DNA of 19,778 nt from JAKSCF01 sp028279945 (GTDB taxonomy: Bacteria; Bacillota; Clostridia; Peptostreptococcales; JAAYPU01), in the NCBI GenBank assembly GCA_028279945.1, contig JANQMT010000196.1, positions 1 through 19,778 of the forward strand, given 5' to 3'. Both the position numbers and the translations under genes were made by a program. Shown one piece after another: positions 16,273 through 19,778 of the stretch; positions within the stretch are counted from its first letter, which is position 1; every line of letters begins with the position of its first letter. The notes under the pieces were generated by a model. That model was not told the origin of the DNA. It made no database searches and saw only the letters and a program-made list of their open reading frames with translations.

Positions 16273-16567
16273 ATTCATAAAATCTCCATCTGACGGAGTT
16301 ATAAAAATGCTTCAAAACAGATCTTTTTCAAAAGACTTCTTCGATGATCAAGCCTTTGACGCCATCGGTCTGATCCAAGGTAAGCTGAGCGAAATGATAA
16401 AGGCAGCTGATATTGCTGAAAAATCAGCAGATGTGAAAGCGATAGAAATAAAGGGGATTTGTCCCCAGCATTTCACGATGATTGCTTTATTTGGGGACAC
16501 CGCTTCAGTTAACGAGGCTTTGGATCACATTTCTGAAGAGTTGGGCGAAAGGAGAAGAAACAAATGA
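16262..16567 (+). CDS. Circularly permuted BMC-H shell protein (EutS/PduU-type topology)
   Basis: This 101-residue hexameric-type shell protein starts at ATG 16262, six bases after GAGG. An upstream in-frame ATG at 16169 lies deep in eutJ and has no ribosome site. The core AIGLIQGKLSEMIKAADIAEKSADV...FTMIALFGDTASVNEALDHI is a BMC domain. The segment IEFIKSPSDGVIKML, which comes before this core, matches the motif that normally ends BMC domains (for example VHVIPRPHENVEMIL in the last gene here). The order of elements is thus permuted, as in EutS and PduU. Unlike those, there is no N-terminal strand before it to form the six-stranded barrel over the pore. The pore region and any cargo preference cannot be read from sequence. 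Confidence 0.8.
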   Translation: MDIEFIKSPSDGVIKMLQNRSFSKDFFDDQAFDAIGLIQGKLSEMIKAADIAEKSADVKAIEIKGICPQHFTMIALFGDTASVNEALDHISEELGERRRNK

Positions 16568-16851
16568 TGATAGGAAGAGTGGTTGACAATATTTGGTGCA
16601 CAAGAAAAGACGAAGGGCTAACTGGGATGAAGCTTATGAAAATTCGGCTGCTGGATAAAGAACCGGAAAAGGATGGGGAAGGGCGTATTATTGTTGCAAT
16701 TGATCTAATAGGAGCAGGTATCGGTGAAAAAGTACTGGTGACACAGGGAAGCTCGGCAAGGAGATTCGACGGCTTAGAGAATGCTCCTATCGACACCATT
16801 GTCGTAGGTATTATTGATTCTGAATCTAACGTAGGAGCTGTATATGAGTAA
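16564..16851 (+). CDS. eutN: EutN/CcmL-type pentameric vertex protein (BMC-P)
   Basis: This 95-residue protein has the family N-terminus MIGRVVDNIWCTRKDEGLTG, followed by KLMKIRLLD, and the conserved GAGIGEKVLVTQGSSAR core, and ends in DTIVVGIIDS. Members form pentamers that cap the vertices of the polyhedral shell. The ATG overlaps the previous stop (ATGA), and its 3' end overlaps the next gene by eight bases, so translation is tightly coupled along the operon. Confidence 0.93.
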   Translation: MMIGRVVDNIWCTRKDEGLTGMKLMKIRLLDKEPEKDGEGRIIVAIDLIGAGIGEKVLVTQGSSARRFDGLENAPIDTIVVGIIDSESNVGAVYE

Positions 16852-18169
16852 TAATTTTATTGATATGATCAGAGACGCCGGTGTGGTAGGGGCCGGTGGT
16901 GCGGGATTTCCTACCCATGTTAAATTATCCTCAAAAGCTGAATATATAATCATCAATGCGGCAGAATGCGAGCCTTTAATCAGAGTGGATCAACAGTTAT
17001 TGTTGCATTTTACAAAAGACTTCTTTGAAGGACTGAAAAAAATCGTTGAAGAGACACAGTCTTCCAAAGCTTTTATTGCAATCAAGGCAAAACACAAAGA
17101 AGTGATCAATCGGTTAAATGAACTATTGCCGAAATACCCCTCTGTTGAAGTTTATCTTCTTCCGGATTTTTATCCTGCGGGTGATGAGCAGATATTGGTG
17201 CAGGAGGTAATAAAAAGAGTAGTGCCCCGGGGAGGGATTCCTCTTAATGTAGGCTGTATCGTGTGCAATGTGGAAACGGTGATTAATGTATTCCGCGCAT
17301 TGCAGGGAAAAGCGGTTACTTCTACTTTCGTAACTGTAATCGGCGAAGTAGAGAGACCGGCTACCTATGAGTTTTCTTTGGGAGTGAGTTATAGAGAAGC
17401 ACTAGAGCAATGCGGGGTAAAAAATTTGGACAATAAATTCGGGATATTAAATGGACCGATGATGGGCAAATTGATCTCTGATTTTGATATACCTGTTACA
17501 AAAACAACAAAGGCAATTATATTATTGGATCGAGAACATCTGCTGTTCCGTGAAAAGGCAAAAAGTATGGAGCAGGTGCTGAAACAATCAAGAATAGCCT
17601 GTATTCAGTGTCAAAAGTGTACGGACTTATGTCCAAGGGATTTGCTTGGCCACGATGTTAAACCTCACAAAGTAATGAGAATTGTGAATTATGGTTTGTC
17701 TGATTTTTTGGGTATGAAAACAGCCCTGGGCTGTTCGGAGTGCGGCGCATGCGAATTATATGCCTGTCCCAACGGATTGTCTCCGAGGCATATCAATATC
17801 ATGATAAAGCAAGAACTCAGAGGAAAGGGCGTGAAGAATGAGCATACCGGAAAGGCATTCACTGCTTCCTGCATGATGGAATATCGTAAAATACCTGTAA
17901 AAAGGCTGGTGGCACGACTTGGGTTGAAAAAATATGATGTAGATGCTCCTTTTACGAGGTATGAAGAAAACTTAAAAAAAGCAGTCATACTCCTGAATCA
18001 GCATCAAGGAGCTCCTGTGGTCAGTGTTGTGGAAAAAGGTATGAATGTAGAAAAAGGGCAGCTGATTGCCAAGATAGATGGTGAGAAGCTAGGTGCCAAT
18101 ATTCATGCAAGTATCGCCGGGGTAATTACAGATATTTCAGATGCTTCGATTACTATCGAAGCGAGGTAA
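16844..18169 (+). CDS. pduS: PduS-like RnfC-family iron-sulfur flavoprotein
   Basis: This 441-residue protein has a Gly-rich nucleotide/flavin motif VVGAGGAGFPTHVK (14-27), AECEPLIRVD (40-49), and an SLBB-like region (~160-215). Two [4Fe-4S] motifs follow: C253-x2-C256-x2-C259-x3-C263 and C297-x2-C300-x2-C303-x4-C308. A C-terminal barrel-sandwich domain (~388-441, VVEKGMNVEKGQLIAKI) resembles that of RnfC. PduS is described as a cobalamin reductase in propanediol compartments, and relatives occur in other BMC loci. The likely role is moving electrons from NADH to a corrinoid or another acceptor in the compartment. The ATG lies six bases after TAGGAG. Its pairing with the PduT-like gene next door matches known shell-associated iron-sulfur systems. 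Confidence 0.92.
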   Translation: MSNNFIDMIRDAGVVGAGGAGFPTHVKLSSKAEYIIINAAECEPLIRVDQQLLLHFTKDFFEGLKKIVEETQSSKAFIAIKAKHKEVINRLNELLPKYPSVEVYLLPDFYPAGDEQILVQEVIKRVVPRGGIPLNVGCIVCNVETVINVFRALQGKAVTSTFVTVIGEVERPATYEFSLGVSYREALEQCGVKNLDNKFGILNGPMMGKLISDFDIPVTKTTKAIILLDREHLLFREKAKSMEQVLKQSRIACIQCQKCTDLCPRDLLGHDVKPHKVMRIVNYGLSDFLGMKTALGCSECGACELYACPNGLSPRHINIMIKQELRGKGVKNEHTGKAFTASCMMEYRKIPVKRLVARLGLKKYDVDAPFTRYEENLKKAVILLNQHQGAPVVSVVEKGMNVEKGQLIAKIDGEKLGANIHASIAGVITDISDASITIEAR

Positions 18170-18180
18170 CGGAGGTAAAT

Positions 18181-18729
18181 ATGTTAAAAGCGATAGGTTT
18201 TATAGAACTGAACAGCATTGCAAAAGGGATAGAGGTTGCGGATCAAATGCTGAAAACGGCAAACGTTGAACTTTCCTTTTCTACTGCAACCTGTCCCGGT
18301 AAATACATTACACTGATACATGGTGATGTTGCATCGGTAGAAAATTCTGTTAAAGCCGCAATAGAATTGGGCGGCGAATTTATCATTGACGATCTGATTA
18401 TTCCCAATGTTGATGATCAGATTTTTCCTGCCGTAACGGGAACAACACAGATTGACAAAATTCAAGCAATCGGCGTTATAGAAAGCCTGGCAATGGCTTC
18501 ATTGATTGTAGCGGCAGACACCTGTGTGAAAGCATCCGATGTTAAGCTATTAGAATTAAGATTAGGATCGGGAATCGGAGGAAAATCTTATGTCATTATG
18601 ACCGGAGATGTTGGCTCTGTCAACGCATCGGTTGAAGCCGGCGTCGCAATGATGAAAGAAACCGGAAATGTGGTTTACTATACCGTGATTCCGTCCCCTC
18701 ATGAAAACTTTAAAATGTCTCTTTTATAA
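18181..18729 (+). CDS. pduT: PduT-like tandem BMC shell protein (BMC-T)
   Basis: This 182-residue protein has two BMC domains: AIGFIELNSIAKGIEVADQMLKTANV (4-29) through the first half, and AIGVIESLAMASLIVAADTCVKASDV from ~95 to the typical C-terminal PSPHENFKM. Such proteins form pseudohexameric trimers. C38 in TATCPGKY sits exactly where PduT has the Cys that binds a [4Fe-4S] cluster at the trimer centre, with the CPGK context kept. It probably carries electrons across the shell to or from the PduS-like protein encoded 11 bases upstream. The ATG follows a GGAGG site. Confidence 0.93.
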   Translation: MLKAIGFIELNSIAKGIEVADQMLKTANVELSFSTATCPGKYITLIHGDVASVENSVKAAIELGGEFIIDDLIIPNVDDQIFPAVTGTTQIDKIQAIGVIESLAMASLIVAADTCVKASDVKLLELRLGSGIGGKSYVIMTGDVGSVNASVEAGVAMMKETGNVVYYTVIPSPHENFKMSLL

Positions 18730-18767
18730 ATGAAGGTGTTTTGATTGATGAAGAAAGGAATAAGAAT

Positions 18768-19265
18768 ATGTCAAATAGCATTGAACTGTTAAACGATTTG
18801 GGCATTACGAAGGAAATGATCTCAAAAATAGTTAAGGAAGTCCTTACAAATATAGATGATTCAAACACATCGGAGCCAGTGCTAAAAAAGGAATGTGATC
18901 CAAGCGGACTCAGACTTGTTCGAGGAAATAGCGTTCAATTGGAAGCATTTCCTACCGGCAAGGAAGGCGATAAGGTTTCCTACAAAGAAATTTTAAATAT
19001 TAAAGAATCTCCAAACATGGCTACCGGTTTTTTAGATATTGAGAAATCGTCCTTTGATTGGTTTCTAGGCTATGATGAATTAGACTATATCATTGAAGGT
19101 ACTTTAGAAATCACCATAAACGGAAAAAAATACAGTGGTAAAGCCGGAGATGTAATATTCATTCCAATGAATTCGGCAGTTACATTCAGCTCGCCGGATC
19201 ATTGTAAAATATTCTTTGCCACCTATCCTGCCAATTGGCAAGATTTGTGCGAAGAGAAGAACTAA
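18768..19265 (+). CDS. eutQ: EutQ-like cupin protein
   Basis: This 165-residue protein starts at ATG 18768, seven bases after AAAGGAA; a TTG at 18741 is possible but less likely. The C-terminal half is a cupin domain with DELDYIIEGTLEITINGKKY, AGDVIFIPMNSAVTF and YPANWQ, all close to the EutQ pattern. EutQ is reported to have acetate-kinase activity in Salmonella ethanolamine use. This protein is shorter than the ~230-residue enterobacterial form and has only a short helical N-terminus (NDLGITKEMISKIVKEVL), which could serve as a targeting helix. That idea is an inference. Confidence 0.87.
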   Translation: MSNSIELLNDLGITKEMISKIVKEVLTNIDDSNTSEPVLKKECDPSGLRLVRGNSVQLEAFPTGKEGDKVSYKEILNIKESPNMATGFLDIEKSSFDWFLGYDELDYIIEGTLEITINGKKYSGKAGDVIFIPMNSAVTFSSPDHCKIFFATYPANWQDLCEEKN

Positions 19266-19309
19266 TAATCACCAATTCTATAATAAATAACAAATAGGAG
19301 GAAATGAAA

Positions 19310-19594
19310 ATGGCTACTACGAATGCATTAGGAATGGTTGAAACAAAGGGTCTGGTGGGAGCAATCGAAGCAGCTGACGCCATGGTTAAGGCTGCAAATG
19401 TCACATTGGTTGGAAAAGAGCGGATTGGAAGCGGTCTCGTGACTGTAATGGTGCGTGGTGATGTTGGAGCGGTAAAGGCTGCAACTGATGCGGGTGCGGC
19501 GGCTGCGGAGAGAGTCGGAGAATTGATTTCCGTCCATGTTATTCCAAGGCCACATGAAAACGTGGAAATGATATTACCGGCTCCCAATAAGTAA
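19310..19594 (+). CDS. Canonical BMC-H hexameric shell protein (EutM/PduA-like)
   Basis: This 94-residue protein starts at ATG 19310, eight bases after AGGAGG; the in-frame ATG at 19304 is too close to that site. It has the full single BMC domain: ALGMVETKGLVGAIEAADAM, AANVTLVGKERIGSGLVTVMVRGDVGAV, then SVHVIPRPHENVEMILP at the C-terminus. The pore-lining loop is of the KERIGSG type found in EutM/PduA proteins, which pass small polar molecules. It is probably the main facet protein of the shell. Confidence 0.95.
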   Translation: MATTNALGMVETKGLVGAIEAADAMVKAANVTLVGKERIGSGLVTVMVRGDVGAVKAATDAGAAAAERVGELISVHVIPRPHENVEMILPAPNK

Positions 19595-19605
19595 CCACGA
19601 AACTT

Positions 19606-19770
19606 GTGAATTATCTCATGGGAATTAATAAGGTATTAAGTATCCCTGTCACATTAAAGGCGTTGTTAGTTAAAACCATACATTGTGAGGAACTTGCGGA
19701 GCTGGTTATGAATGATCCGACTTTAAAGACAAATTCTGTTGATATCGTTGCAAGAAATTTACAGGATTAA
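19606..19770 (+). CDS. Small unrecognised ORF in the BMC operon
   Basis: This frame encodes 54 residues from GTG 19606 (50 from ATG 19618) and ends at TAA 19768-19770. It is bounded upstream by an in-frame stop at 19588. The product (MGINKVLSIPVTLKALLVKT... ending VDIVARNLQD) has two likely amphipathic helices and one Cys. No good ribosome site precedes either start. Another ATG follows at 19773, two bases after the stop, and could begin the next gene. I do not recognise it; it may be a small compartment protein, or a broken or spurious frame. Confidence 0.35.
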   Translation: MNYLMGINKVLSIPVTLKALLVKTIHCEELAELVMNDPTLKTNSVDIVARNLQD

Positions 19771-19778
19771 TTATGTTG

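Overview
The window looks like a chromosomal stretch of a low-GC, anaerobic, Gram-positive bacterium, most likely a Clostridia member. The evidence is AT-rich coding with strong AGGAGG-type ribosome binding sites, an S-layer-homology surface protein, a LytS-type kinase, an RND pump with a lipoprotein adaptor but no outer-membrane channel, and a firmicute-style antiterminator leader. The genus cannot be fixed from sequence alone.

Layout. (1) Bases 2-305: the 3' end of a probable IS200/REP-type (Y1) transposase with a C-terminal helix-turn-helix, ending in a short GTCAAGCCTGACCCC-type motif. (2) 325-2626: a two-component pair, a six-TM LytS-like histidine kinase overlapping a REC + winged-helix + BTAD response regulator. 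(3) 2734-7095: a 1453-residue secreted S-layer-anchored protein (beta-propeller-like repeats, InlB-type B repeats, BspA-type leucine-rich repeats, three SLH domains), closed by an intrinsic terminator. (4) 7244-10344: a TetR repressor divergent from a PEP-synthase/rifampicin-phosphotransferase-like enzyme, with a clear palindromic operator between them. The enzyme gene ends inside an inverted copy of the transposase-associated motif. (5) 10640-15028: a two-gene RND efflux operon (permease, then lipoprotein adaptor). (6) 15075-19778: the promoter, attenuator leader and first seven recognised genes of a bacterial microcompartment (BMC) operon, running off the right edge.

The BMC operon is the most interesting part. 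A near-consensus sigma-A promoter is followed by two small hexaloop hairpins, the second overlapping the 5' arm of a strong intrinsic terminator. This is the architecture bound by ANTAR antiterminators of the EutV type. After it come eutJ (actin-fold ATPase), a circularly permuted BMC-H shell protein without the usual EutS/PduU N-terminal barrel strand, a EutN pentamer, a PduS-like iron-sulfur flavoprotein, a PduT-like tandem-BMC shell protein keeping the cluster-ligating Cys38, a EutQ-like cupin and a canonical BMC-H. The gene set mixes eut and pdu types and no signature enzyme lies in the window, so the substrate is unknown. The PduS/PduT pair suggests electron transfer across the shell.

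Other points of note are the 23/24-identical inverted motif pair at 282-305 and 10331-10354, which supplies the C-terminus and stop of two genes; a recent 237-bp tandem duplication in the surface protein gene; and a three-armed set of mutually exclusive hairpins after the PEP-synthase-like gene.
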